From UBA4744 sp963717135 (lineage in GTDB: Bacteria > Actinomycetota > Acidimicrobiia > Spongiisociales > UBA4744), in NCBI GenBank assembly GCA_963717135.1, contig CAVQVN010000009.1:806001-870000 (forward strand): a stretch of 64,000 nucleotides of DNA, given 5' to 3'. The notes beneath the pieces are model-generated. The model had not been told where the DNA came from. It saw only the letters and a program-made list of their open reading frames with translations, and made no database searches. Below are positions 41,961-50,455 of this stretch, one piece after another (position 1 is the first letter of the stretch; every line of letters begins with the position of its first letter). The translations under genes and the position numbers were made by a program.

Positions 41961-43592
41961 TCAAAGCCCTCGATCAGCCGCCTGGAAAGCGACTTTACCT
42001 TCGATGATGGTTGCCATCACAGCGGCATCCCCGATTGATTCACTCTCGAAGATATTGCGGTCCAGCACCACCAGATCGGCTGCCTTGCCAACCTCGATGG
42101 AACCGGTCTCCCCGTCGAGATGATTGACGTACGCCGAACCGGCGGTGAAGGCGGCAATCGCGTCTGCCAGGGAGACTCTCTCGTCCGGAAAGAAAGGCTC
42201 CTTGTTTCGATGGTGGGGCGAGACGCGCCGCACGGCTGTTTCCATCTCCAGCAGCGGATTGGGGGTCGACACCGACCAGTCGCTGCCAAAAGCCAGCGTG
42301 GCCCCGTGGCGGAGCAAGCTCCGGAACGGGTACTGGCGGGCGGCCCGTTCGGGACCGAAGAAGGGAATGGTCAGATCAGTCTGATACCCCTCGTAGCACG
42401 CCCAGAAGGGCTGCCCGTTGGCCACCACTCCCAATCGGCGGAATCTCGGTAGATCTTCGGTGGCGATTACCTGGATGTGGGAAATGTGATGACGGGCGTC
42501 ACTCCATCCGTTGGTTTGCCGGGCGGCTTCGACCGCATCCAGGGCGTTGCGGACGGCCCGGTCTCCGATGGCGTGGAAGTGCACCTGAAATCCCTCGGCA
42601 TCCAGCCTGGTGACAAACCGGGGAAGCAAGTCGGGATCGATGAAGTCGATCCCCCGATTGGAGGTGGCCTTCCCATCCGGACCCAGATAAGGGTCCAGCA
42701 TCGAGCCCGTGAAGTTCTCGGCCACTCCGTCGAGCATCATCTTGACCGACGTCGGTCGAAACCGGCCGATCGCCCCGCGCTCGCGACGGGCGATCAGGTC
42801 GGCTATCTGGTCTTCACCAGCGGAACGCTCCCACCACAAGGCGCCCACCACCCGGGCGATCAGGTCGCCGCGACCGGCCATCGCCCGGTAGGCCTCTTCC
42901 GTATCCGGGGTCACGTCGGCGTCCTGCCAGGCAGTGACTCCCAGTGAGAGAAGATAGTCCTGGGCAACCGCCAGACCGCGTTCGAAGTCGGCCGCCGTAT
43001 CCGCCGGGACGACCCGCTGCACGAGGGTCATCGCCCCTTCCTGGAGGGTTCCGGCCGGGTCTCCGTCCCGATCTCTTTCGATACGCCCGTCGACCGGATC
43101 GGGGGTCCCGGCGTCAATCCCGGCCAGGGTGAGGGCCCGGCTGTTGACCCAGGCTCCGTGGCCGTCGCGGTTCACCAGGAAGACAGGCCGGTCGGGGACC
43201 ACCAGGTCGAGATCACCCCGGGTCGGCGTGCCGCCCGGGAAGGCATCCATGGCCCATCCGTCGCCAAGGATCCATTCCTCATCAGGATGTTCGGCCGCAT
43301 AGGCGGCAATCGTCTCCAGGTAGGAAGCCCGGTTCTCGCCTTCGTGCAGATTGCACCGCAGCAGTCCGAGCCCCGCAGTCGGCGGATGAACATGGGCATC
43401 CTGGAAACCGGGAAGCACCATCCGACCATCGAGCGACACGATCTCGGTTTGGGGTTCGATCCACTCATCCAGCTCATCGTCATCCCGGGCGACCGCCACG
43501 ATGCGACCGTCGCTGATGGCCACTCCGGTTGCCCAGCTTCGGGCGGGGTCCACGGCGAAGACGACTCCATCCCGCAAGACCATGTCGGCCAT
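41961..43592 (-). CDS. YtcJ-like metal-dependent amidohydrolase
   Basis: 543 residues. Amidohydrolase-3 family: VLPGFQDAHVHPPTAG carries the HxH metal site, HAIGDRAVRNALDAVE and HISHIQVI supply further ligands, GSDWSV the catalytic Asp, and GSIEVGKAADLVVLDRNIF the C-terminal composite barrel. The family cleaves diverse amides and imides. It lies 90 bases downstream of nothing on its strand and is followed by the TMADH-like gene (same strand, 90-base gap), so they may be co-transcribed. Substrate unknown; an N-formyl or N-acyl amine would fit the neighbourhood. Confidence 0.8.
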   Translation of the reverse strand: MADMVLRDGVVFAVDPARSWATGVAISDGRIVAVARDDDELDEWIEPQTEIVSLDGRMVLPGFQDAHVHPPTAGLGLLRCNLHEGENRASYLETIAAYAAEHPDEEWILGDGWAMDAFPGGTPTRGDLDLVVPDRPVFLVNRDGHGAWVNSRALTLAGIDAGTPDPVDGRIERDRDGDPAGTLQEGAMTLVQRVVPADTAADFERGLAVAQDYLLSLGVTAWQDADVTPDTEEAYRAMAGRGDLIARVVGALWWERSAGEDQIADLIARRERGAIGRFRPTSVKMMLDGVAENFTGSMLDPYLGPDGKATSNRGIDFIDPDLLPRFVTRLDAEGFQVHFHAIGDRAVRNALDAVEAARQTNGWSDARHHISHIQVIATEDLPRFRRLGVVANGQPFWACYEGYQTDLTIPFFGPERAARQYPFRSLLRHGATLAFGSDWSVSTPNPLLEMETAVRRVSPHHRNKEPFFPDERVSLADAIAAFTAGSAYVNHLDGETGSIEVGKAADLVVLDRNIFESESIGDAAVMATIIEGKVAFQAADRGL

Positions 43593-43696
43593 GTCCCACC
43601 TCCAAGGCGCAGATTAGTGCCCACCCCGGGGGGTGGTCGGGCCGGTGCGGACCGACGATTACAGTTCTCCCATGCACGGCTCGGCCAGGTGACGCC

Positions 43697-44968
43697 ATGA
43701 AGACCATCCCTTTCTGGACCGACGATTACCCCCATCCCGACAACCTGGCGGTCGGCGAGCTTCCCGCCGAGACCGACGTGCTGGTGGTGGGCGCCGGCCT
43801 CACCGGCCTAACTGCCGCTCACCGGCTCGCCCGGGCCGGAGTCGCGGTGGTGGTGGTCGACACCGGCTCGATCGGCGAAGGAGCCAGTGCCATCAACGCC
43901 GGGATGGCGATCTATGGGCTGAAGGTTGGGCCGCAGACGGCCATCTCGCGCTACGGCGACCGCCTGGGTTTGGAACTCTGGAACGCCTCCAATGCCGCCA
44001 TCGACCTCATCGAGCAACTCATCCGCGACGAGGCCATCGCGTGCGACTTCCTCCGATCGGGCTCGGCAGAGTTCGGCTTCACGAACCGGGACGACCGGGT
44101 GCTGACCGCCTCCGCCCGCTGGACGTCCGACCAAATGGGATTTCCGATCGCCTACGTACCCCCCAGCCGGCTGAGCGAGATAGTCGGTAGCGACCGGTTC
44201 TCGATGGCGCTGACCGAAGACGTGAGCGCCGGTCTTCATCCGGCCAAATACACGTTCGGGTTGGCCGAAGCTGCCGCCCGGGCCGGTGCAACCCTGGTCG
44301 AGCAGGCTGCGGTGACCGCCGTCGGGAAGAGCGGTGCGGCATCGGTCGCCATCACTCCCCGCGGTCAAATTCGGGCCGGCCGGATCCTGGTCACCACCAA
44401 CGGATACACAGGGACGATCTTCCCGTCCATTCGACGCGGGATTGTGCCGATCGGAAGCTATTCGATCGTCACCGAACCCCTGCCGGCGGACCTGGCCGAA
44501 GAGATTCTGCCGGGCAACCGGATGGCCTGGACGTCTCGCCGCTTCCTCAACTATTTCCGCCGCACTCCGGACGACCGGATCCTGATGGGAGGGCGCCGCA
44601 ACCTGAAAACCGATCTCGATCTGGCGGACAGCGCCCGTGACTTGAGATCCCGCCTGATCGAGTTCTTCCCCCAACTGGCGCCGTTCGCGACCAGCCACGT
44701 GTGGGGCGGAAAGCTCGGCGCCACCTTCGATCTCCTCCCCCACATCGGCCAACGCGACGGTGTGTGGTACGCGATGGGATACGGCGGACACGGCGTCGCT
44801 CTGGGAACTTATCTAGGCGCCGAGACCGCCATGCTCATGACCGGCGAGATCGAACGCAGCCCGTTCGCTGAGATTCCCCATCCAACCCGGTGGTATTACC
44901 GGAGTGAACCATGGTTCCTACCCCTGGCCGCCGTGGGTTTTCGAACCCTAGATCGCCTCGGCCGCTGA
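43697..44968 (+). CDS. PuuB-like FAD-dependent amine oxidase
   Basis: 423 residues. DAO-type FAD protein: VLVVGAGLTGLTAAHRLARAG (about 28-48), ASAINAGMAIYGLKVG, a central substrate domain and HVWGGKLGATFDLLPHIG then GYGGHGVALGTYLGAE at the end. The N-terminal PFWTDDYPHP and the layout resemble gamma-glutamylputrescine oxidase (PuuB) and glycine oxidases. It may oxidise a polyamine derivative or N-methyl amino acid. The start at 43697 is the first ATG with protein-like sequence. It is divergent from the amidohydrolase. Confidence 0.78.
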   Translation: MKTIPFWTDDYPHPDNLAVGELPAETDVLVVGAGLTGLTAAHRLARAGVAVVVVDTGSIGEGASAINAGMAIYGLKVGPQTAISRYGDRLGLELWNASNAAIDLIEQLIRDEAIACDFLRSGSAEFGFTNRDDRVLTASARWTSDQMGFPIAYVPPSRLSEIVGSDRFSMALTEDVSAGLHPAKYTFGLAEAAARAGATLVEQAAVTAVGKSGAASVAITPRGQIRAGRILVTTNGYTGTIFPSIRRGIVPIGSYSIVTEPLPADLAEEILPGNRMAWTSRRFLNYFRRTPDDRILMGGRRNLKTDLDLADSARDLRSRLIEFFPQLAPFATSHVWGGKLGATFDLLPHIGQRDGVWYAMGYGGHGVALGTYLGAETAMLMTGEIERSPFAEIPHPTRWYYRSEPWFLPLAAVGFRTLDRLGR

Positions 44969-45835
44969 TCCTCGCCGTTTTCTGATCACAACCATTACTC
45001 CGACGCCGGCGGCGGCCGCCAGCAGCGGAACATAGGTGAAGCTGCCGAGAATGGTCGATAGTCCCGTTCTCCATGGGCTCGCCCCGCCGGCCGGATCCGC
45101 GATCCACGATCCGAGCCGCAGCATCACTGCCAGCGACAAAGACGTCAGCATCAACCGGTAGCCCAGGTTGCGAATCGCCCCACGGCGGTCGGGACTCAAC
45201 AGAACGGCCCCGGCGCCGAACAGAAGCGCCGCCAGACCGGCCACCAGCGCCGCCAGGCTCAGGGCCGCGGAGACTCTTGTGGCCGCCGACGTCACCGCGA
45301 TCTCCCCGCTGCCGTCGAGCGGGATCGGTTCGATCTGGGAAACCAGAGCGGCTACCGAGCTTGCCTCGGCCGGCACGCCTGCCTCGGCCAGCACCGGGAT
45401 GATCTGGGGTACCACCGGCAGCAATGCTGAAGCCGGATCCACCAGAGCCGTCGTACCCACCGGAGCGAACATAGCCTCGACAATCTGATCGGTGAGGTTG
45501 TCCAGAACCTGCTCCGTTTCCGGCATCGCCATCAAGCGGTCGACGGTCGCCGTGTCACCGGGGGTGATGACACCTACCGAATCGAGTCCCTCGGCGATCC
45601 AACCGGCAATCCGGTCCTGCACGACCTGCTCGGTGGCCACATCACGGATTACTTGGGCGGCCGTGCCCCGACTACCGGTGACCGCACTACCCCACAGCGA
45701 TCCGAGCAGAATCGACGCCGACAAACCAAAGAGCCAGAAGAAGCCGGCGCGAAAGAACCGCCGGGGAAGACTCAGCGAGGCAGCCTCCGGGGGCGCATTC
45801 TGCGCCGGCTGGTTCTTCACCTGGGACAGGGTCAC
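44948..45835 (-). CDS. Predicted membrane protein, function unknown
   Basis: 295 residues. One membrane helix near residues 29-50, an outside domain of about 130 residues (RDVATEQVVQDRIAGWIAEGLDSVG ... IIPVLAEAGVPAE), then three more helices (about 188-212, 226-244, 263-283) and a basic tail. No motif is recognised. It overlaps mrp by 4 bases (ATGA), so it is translationally coupled to it; in many actinobacteria a small membrane protein of unknown role accompanies mrp. Confidence 0.6.
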   Translation of the reverse strand: MTLSQVKNQPAQNAPPEAASLSLPRRFFRAGFFWLFGLSASILLGSLWGSAVTGSRGTAAQVIRDVATEQVVQDRIAGWIAEGLDSVGVITPGDTATVDRLMAMPETEQVLDNLTDQIVEAMFAPVGTTALVDPASALLPVVPQIIPVLAEAGVPAEASSVAALVSQIEPIPLDGSGEIAVTSAATRVSAALSLAALVAGLAALLFGAGAVLLSPDRRGAIRNLGYRLMLTSLSLAVMLRLGSWIADPAGGASPWRTGLSTILGSFTYVPLLAAAAGVGVMVVIRKRRGSAAEAI

Positions 45836-46923
45836 TTGATGACCAGCTCCGGATGGGTGCGGATCCGGGGGCGGGTCGCCACCACTCCTTTGGCCAGCTC
45901 CTGAAAGGCCGTGGCGGCTTCGCTATCCGGGGCGACGGCCGCCAGCGGTTGGCCTTCATCGGCCCCGACCCTCATGGCCGGCAGAAAAGGAATCCGCGCC
46001 AGGAGAGGCACGTCCAGCTCGTCGGCGAGAGCTTCCCCTCCCCCCTCACCAAACAGGACATAGCGAGTCCCGTCGTCACCGGTGAACCAGGACATGTTCT
46101 CGACGACTCCCATGACCTCCTGATTGACTTTCTCGGCCATGAGCGCAGCTCGTTTGGCGACCCGCTGGGCGGTGAGCTGGGGAGTCGTCACCACCAACAC
46201 CTGAGCGCGGGGCACGAACTGTGAAACCGAAATGGCGACGTCACCCGTTCCGGGTGGCATATCGATCAGAAGGAAGTCCGGATCGTCCCAGAAAACGTCG
46301 GAGAGGAACTGCTCGAGGGCTTTGTGCAGCATCGGCCCCCGCCAGATCACTGCCTGGTCTGCACGGACGAAGTAATCCATGGAGATGACCTTCACACCAT
46401 GAGCCCGCGGAGCAATGATCGTTTCGTCGATCACATTCGGGGCCCGATCAACTCCGAGCATCTTGGGAATGGAGAACCCCCAGACGTCGGCGTCGATCAC
46501 CCCCACGGAATGCCCTTGCTGAACCAGGGCGACCGCCAGATTGGCCGTGATCGAGGATTTGCCGACGCCACCTTTCCCACTGGAGATCGTGACGATTCGG
46601 GTTGGTGAGCCGGGTCGAGCGATGGTCATGCCGCGCTCGGGGCGTATTTCGTTCATCATGCGGCTCCGGTCGTCATCCTCCATATCGATGAACGTGACTT
46701 CCACCGATGAAACGCCTTCGACGGACGATGCAGCTGCCTGGACCTGTTGGGCGATCGATCCGGCCTGTGAGTAGCCGGGCACCGGCAACGCGATCAGGAT
46801 TTCTGCCCTTCCCCGGCGATTGAGATCCACTGCCCGGATCATCCCCAACTGACCCAATGGGCGACCCAGCTCGGGCTCCTGGATGGATCCCACCGCTGCT
46901 TCTACCGCCGCCTTGTCGACCAT
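45832..46923 (-). CDS. mrp: Mrp/NBP35-type P-loop Fe-S carrier ATPase
   Basis: 363 residues. An N-terminal MIP18/DUF59 domain (about 1-85) is fused to a P-loop ATPase: ISSGKGGVGKSSITANLAVA (deviant Walker A), GVIDADVWGFSIPKML, LLIDMPPGTGDVAISVSQ, VVTTPQLTAQRVAKRA. The MIP18 domain lacks nothing obvious. The CxxC of many Mrp proteins is not visible. It carries or assembles Fe-S clusters. Divergent from a SufR-like gene, which suggests regulation by cluster status. The ATG at 46923 is the first good start. Confidence 0.9.
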   Translation of the reverse strand: MVDKAAVEAAVGSIQEPELGRPLGQLGMIRAVDLNRRGRAEILIALPVPGYSQAGSIAQQVQAAASSVEGVSSVEVTFIDMEDDDRSRMMNEIRPERGMTIARPGSPTRIVTISSGKGGVGKSSITANLAVALVQQGHSVGVIDADVWGFSIPKMLGVDRAPNVIDETIIAPRAHGVKVISMDYFVRADQAVIWRGPMLHKALEQFLSDVFWDDPDFLLIDMPPGTGDVAISVSQFVPRAQVLVVTTPQLTAQRVAKRAALMAEKVNQEVMGVVENMSWFTGDDGTRYVLFGEGGGEALADELDVPLLARIPFLPAMRVGADEGQPLAAVAPDSEAATAFQELAKGVVATRPRIRTHPELVIK

Positions 46924-46964
46924 GATTCGTCCTATCTGCACAGTGTTTAGAACCAGCGCAAAAC

Positions 46965-46970
46965 TATAGT
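46965..46970 (+). promoter_or_regulatory. Candidate -10 box of the SufR-like gene
   Basis: TATAGT within the self-complementary ACTATAGT lies 27 bases before the ATG at 46998, in the 74-base divergent region shared with mrp. Its palindromic form would let it serve either strand or form part of an operator. No strong -35 box was seen. Confidence 0.4.
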
Positions 46971-46997
46971 GACGGCGTCTGCCTACCCAGCCGGTCC

Positions 46998-47690
46998 ATG
47001 AATACCAGCGAACTCGAACGCACCCTCAGCGATCTGACCTCCACCCTGGGGGACCCGACCCGCCGTTCCATCTACCTGATGGTGCGCGAATCGGACGAGC
47101 CGATGACCGCTGCTCACATCGCCGCCGCCTTCGACATCCACGCCAACGTCGCTCGACACCACCTCGACCGTCTGGCCGACGAGGGTTACCTGGAAGTCAC
47201 CCGCCGGCGTCCTGAGGGTCAAAATGGACCCGGAGCCGGTCGGCCGGCCAAGTGCTACACGTCGACCGACAAAGAGATTGAACTCCAATTCCCTTCCCGC
47301 CGCTACGACCTGCTGGCCGATCTCCTGATCCGCGTGGTTCGGCGACTCGAACCCGAGCGAGCTTCCGAGATTGCTGCCCAGGTCGGCCACGAATACGGTG
47401 TTGAGTTGGCCGGCACCCTGGAGTTGCCTGGGGCCGGTTTTGAATCGGTTCTCGCCGCCGTTCAGCAAGCCATGGTGAATGTCGGTTTCGCGGTCGACAC
47501 CAACACCGACAGCCGTCAGTTGTTGATGAGCCATTGCCCGTTTGGACGAACTGCGTTCGATCATCCCGAGGTGGTGTGCGCCCTCGACCGCGGCATCGTC
47601 AACGGCCTGATGGAGGCCCTGCACCATGCCACCAACTCGGTCACCGCCCCCAAGGCAGCCTGGGGCGATGACTGCGTGACCACCGTCTGA
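46998..47690 (+). CDS. SufR-like winged-helix regulator
   Basis: 230 residues. An N-terminal ArsR-type winged helix (DPTRRSIYLMV ... MTAAHIAAAFDIHANVARHHLDRLADEGYLEVTRRRP) is followed by a C-terminal domain with Cys in HCPFG, in HPEVVCALDRG 14 residues later, and in DDCVTTV. This three-Cys arrangement matches the SufR group, which senses Fe-S status through a cluster. Its position divergent from mrp supports such a role. The suf operon itself is not in the window. Confidence 0.75.
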   Translation: MNTSELERTLSDLTSTLGDPTRRSIYLMVRESDEPMTAAHIAAAFDIHANVARHHLDRLADEGYLEVTRRRPEGQNGPGAGRPAKCYTSTDKEIELQFPSRRYDLLADLLIRVVRRLEPERASEIAAQVGHEYGVELAGTLELPGAGFESVLAAVQQAMVNVGFAVDTNTDSRQLLMSHCPFGRTAFDHPEVVCALDRGIVNGLMEALHHATNSVTAPKAAWGDDCVTTV

Positions 47691-47738
47691 GACTCGCTAC
47701 TCTTCGTCCCGCCCCACCACGATCAGGAGGTAATCGTC

Positions 47739-48197
47739 ATGCCGGCCACCGTTGGGGATCGCGCCCCGAATTTCGAACTGCTGGATCAAGACGCCAATGA
47801 GGTCACCCGCGCCTCCCTGGAAGGGCGCAAGACGCTGGTCGTCTTCATCCCTTTCCCCTTCAGCGGGATTTGCGAAGCGGAACTCTGCGCCATTCGTGAC
47901 AACCTCGCCGGTTTGAACAACATGGACGCCAACGTGGTCGCCATCAGCTGCGACACCCGTTTTGTTCACAAGAAGTGGGCCGGAGAACAAGGTTTCGAGT
48001 TCCCGCTGCTCTCCGATTTCTGGCCACACGGAGCGACGGCTCGCGAATACGGAAGCTTCAACGAGGAGAAGGGTGTCGCCAACCGGATGACCTACGTCCT
48101 GGACGAGGCCGGCATCGTGCGGGAAGTCATCGATTCCGGCAGCCTGGGCGTCGCCCGCGAAATGGAAGCCTACGTAGAGGCATTGGCGAAGCTGTAG
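47739..48197 (+). CDS. ahpE: AhpE-like peroxiredoxin
   Basis: 152 residues. Thioredoxin-fold peroxidase with peroxidatic Cys in FIPFPFSGICEAEL (about residue 45). A further Cys lies at ELCAIRD and one at ISCDTR. Sequence and length match mycobacterial AhpE, a 1-Cys peroxiredoxin that reduces hydroperoxides. AGGAGG lies 9 bases before the ATG. It follows the SufR-like gene by 48 bases and may be co-transcribed, linking oxidative stress and Fe-S control. Confidence 0.88.
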   Translation: MPATVGDRAPNFELLDQDANEVTRASLEGRKTLVVFIPFPFSGICEAELCAIRDNLAGLNNMDANVVAISCDTRFVHKKWAGEQGFEFPLLSDFWPHGATAREYGSFNEEKGVANRMTYVLDEAGIVREVIDSGSLGVAREMEAYVEALAKL

Positions 48198-48256
48198 CAG
48201 GTTGCAGGTTGCAGGTTCCGTCGACAACCTGAAACTTGAAACCTGATACTTGAAAC
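48198..48256. repeat. Heptamer repeat in both orientations
   Basis: Three GCAGGTT units are followed by AACCTGAAACTTGAAACCTGATACTTGAAACC, the same heptamer inverted, around CCGTCG. It could fold back on itself. Located between convergent ahpE and rseB-like genes. Confidence 0.7.
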
Positions 48257-48257
48257 C

Positions 48258-48286
48258 GATGATCAGCGTCTTCGGCGCTGATCATC
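48258..48286. terminator. Bidirectional hairpin terminator
   Basis: GATGATCAGCG and CGCTGATCATC are 11-bp arms around TCTTCGG. It overlaps the stop codon of the rseB-like gene and ends the ahpE transcript. Confidence 0.8.
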
Positions 48287-49229
48287 CAAACCAGCTGCGC
48301 CAGAGGCGGGCGAAGAATCCGGGTCTTCCGGGGCGGGGAAGGTCGCTCAGCACCGCTTCCTGCAGGTCGAGGGGAAGGTCGCCGACCAGGGCATAGCCAC
48401 CCACCTTGGATTCCCAGGCATAGACCACCTGACCGGGATCGAACTGGCGTTGATATCTCTCGCCGCCGATCTCGACCAATGGAACGTCTTCGAGTTCGGC
48501 GATCTTCACGGCTTTGCGGGAGGCGATGACGGTGAACGAAAACACTCCGTCCGAGTAGTAGGCCACCATCGAGTCTTCCGGCCCCCGGTACACGTCTTGC
48601 CGTTCGAACCCGCCCACCAGCACCGGCAACACCCCTTCGTCGATCTCACTGAAATCGAATACTTCGACCGTCACCGGGGTGGTTTCCCGTACCGAAGCAT
48701 CAATCGAGGAATGGTCCTCACGAAAGGAAACAAACGAACTCGAACAGTAGAGCGAACGGTCTCCGTTCCGAACTTCTGAGCGAAGTAGCGCCCCGGTAGC
48801 GTCGTCGAAGTGAAGCCTCACTCTCTCGAGATCGCCCTCCACGACGGTGACTATATGCACAGGACGCTCTAGCTCGCGGGCTACCCCGGCTTCGACGGTC
48901 GTATACCTCGGGCTCAATTCCCAATCGGCGGCACTGTCGATCCGGGTTCCCTGGAAGGTGCCGTCCGCGGCCCGTTGATACAACTCCCCGTTCGAGGCAA
49001 CTGCTTCCGCGCCGTTGGTCTTCACCCACAATTGGCCTGCCGACCTCGTGACCTCGACGAATTGGGCTACGGACCCGTCCGGCGTGTCGCAAATGACGAA
49101 CATCTCTCCGGAGTACTCCGATGCCGCCGCACGGCCGAGGTATTCGCCGAGATCGGTGGCCAAGGCCGGGAACGCCTGACCCACAATCACGGCCATCGCC
49201 AACCCGGAAACAATCAGCGCCCGTTTCAT
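48282..49229 (-). CDS. RseB/MucB-like sigma-factor regulatory protein
   Basis: 315 residues. Signal peptide (about 1-26), then a LolA/RseB-type domain (EYLGRAAASEYSGEMFVICDTPDGSVAQFVEVTRS ... LWVKTNGAEAVASNGELYQR) and a second smaller domain with FDFSEIDEGVLPVLVGGFERQDVYRG. The C-terminus PGFFARLWRSWFG could touch the membrane. It probably binds the outer part of the anti-sigma factor. ATGA overlap with the upstream anti-sigma gene; the order sigma, anti-sigma, RseB is conserved with envelope-stress systems. Confidence 0.75.
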   Translation of the reverse strand: MKRALIVSGLAMAVIVGQAFPALATDLGEYLGRAAASEYSGEMFVICDTPDGSVAQFVEVTRSAGQLWVKTNGAEAVASNGELYQRAADGTFQGTRIDSAADWELSPRYTTVEAGVARELERPVHIVTVVEGDLERVRLHFDDATGALLRSEVRNGDRSLYCSSSFVSFREDHSSIDASVRETTPVTVEVFDFSEIDEGVLPVLVGGFERQDVYRGPEDSMVAYYSDGVFSFTVIASRKAVKIAELEDVPLVEIGGERYQRQFDPGQVVYAWESKVGGYALVGDLPLDLQEAVLSDLPRPGRPGFFARLWRSWFG

Positions 49230-49657
49230 TCGATCGGTCCTGCTACCCGGTCGAGCACGGGCACCGGGGTTCGGGGGGTGATGGCCGGCTCCATCGAGGT
49301 CCGGGCGCCGTATTGATCGGAGAGCTGGTCGAGGCGCAGCTCCAGGGTGGTGGGTGGCGCCAGGAGGGTGGCAATCCCGACGAACAGCGCCAGGATGGCG
49401 GCGGCCGCCGCGGCGATCCATACGGGAGGTCGCCTGGTGAGCGGCAGCACCTCGGCCAGGTTCTCTCCCGAAAGACCCAGACCAGGCGGCATCTCCACCA
49501 CGGGCAGCGAACGCAGGGCCGTCCGGGCCGCGTTGAGATCGTTCAGTTCCTCCCGGCACACCAAGCAGGTTTCGAGGTGTTCGGCGATCCGGACCTCTTC
49601 GTTCTCGGTCAACTCGCCGTCGAGAAGGGCCGAAAGTAGCTCGCTCGGATGCGTCAC
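49226..49657 (-). CDS. Zinc-binding anti-sigma factor (RseA/ZAS type)
   Basis: 143 residues. The cytoplasmic anti-sigma domain has SALLDGELTENEEVRIAEHLETCLVC, the HxxxCxxC zinc motif. A membrane helix follows (about 79-101), then a short outside part. It should hold the adjacent sigma factor inactive until a signal. Coupled to both neighbours by ATGA overlaps. Confidence 0.88.
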   Translation of the reverse strand: MTHPSELLSALLDGELTENEEVRIAEHLETCLVCREELNDLNAARTALRSLPVVEMPPGLGLSGENLAEVLPLTRRPPVWIAAAAAAILALFVGIATLLAPPTTLELRLDQLSDQYGARTSMEPAITPRTPVPVLDRVAGPIE

Positions 49658-50157
49658 TGCAATCGCTCCTTCAACATCTTGCGCCCGCGATGTATCCGGC
49701 TTCGCACGGTGCCAATGGGTGCAGCAACTGCTGCCGAGATCTCCTCGTAGCTGAGACCAACGACATCGCAGAGTACGACGGCCTCACGGAAGTCGTATGG
49801 GAGGTCGAGCAGGGCCGTCTGGATATCCTCTCCGAGCCGGACCTTCGAGAGAACCAGATCGGGGGCGGGTGAGGCGTGGTCGGCCATCCGGTCGACCTCA
49901 TCCGGTAGCGCGGTGGTCGCCTTTCGCTTCCGTCGCCGCATATCGTCGAGGAAGGCGTTCCGGGTGATGCGCCACAACCAACCCTCGAACGACCCCGGTT
50001 GGTAGCCGGCCAGACCTTTTCTGACGCGCAGCAGAACCTCCTGGGTGAGGTCGGAGGCATCGTCGGCATTCCCGGTGAGACGGTATGCGAAGTTGTAGAT
50101 CTTTCGCCCATAGACCCGCGCTACTTCTTCCCACGTCAGCGGTACGTTTTCAGGCAC
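49654..50157 (-). CDS. ECF sigma factor (SigE/RpoE-like)
   Basis: 167 residues. Region 2 is YNFAYRLTGNADDASDLTQEVLLRV and WLWRITRNAFLDDMRRRKRK; region 4 is LPYDFREAVVLCDVVGLSYEEISAAVAAPIGTVRSRIHRGRKML. With the linked anti-sigma and RseB-like genes and a nearby tatA it resembles the sigE-rseA-(htrA)-tat locus of mycobacteria. It probably directs an envelope or oxidative stress response. Confidence 0.9.
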   Translation of the reverse strand: MPENVPLTWEEVARVYGRKIYNFAYRLTGNADDASDLTQEVLLRVRKGLAGYQPGSFEGWLWRITRNAFLDDMRRRKRKATTALPDEVDRMADHASPAPDLVLSKVRLGEDIQTALLDLPYDFREAVVLCDVVGLSYEEISAAVAAPIGTVRSRIHRGRKMLKERLQ

Positions 50158-50254
50158 GCGCGCTACCTACTGAACGCCAAGGGGCGTGATCGAGTTCCCC
50201 GCGAACAAAGGGCATCTACCGGGGACCAAGCCACCAGAGAGGATGGACGGTGAC

Positions 50255-50434
50255 TCAGGTGTCTTGGGTGTCGCCGGGCGGTTCTTCTTCGCCGCCCTGC
50301 TCAATGCCCTTGCGGAACTCCTTGGCCGACGCGCCCAGCGATCGGGCGAGATCGGGGAGTTTTCTAGCTCCAAACAGAAGCAGCAGAATCACCAGGATGA
50401 TGATGAGTTCGCCGCCGCCAAGTCGTCCAAACAT
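50255..50434 (-). CDS. tatA: Sec-independent translocase protein TatA
   Basis: 59 residues. MFGRLGGGELIIILVILLLL is the single membrane helix; FGARKLPDLARSLGASAKEF is the family amphipathic helix with the FG hinge, and an acidic tail EEEPPGDTQDT ends it. This is the complete and characteristic TatA/E pattern. GGAG lies 7 bases before the ATG. It precedes the sigma gene on the same strand with a gap of 97 bases. Confidence 0.9.
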   Translation of the reverse strand: MFGRLGGGELIIILVILLLLFGARKLPDLARSLGASAKEFRKGIEQGGEEEPPGDTQDT

Positions 50435-50455
50435 GGTGTCTCCTTCAACCGTATC

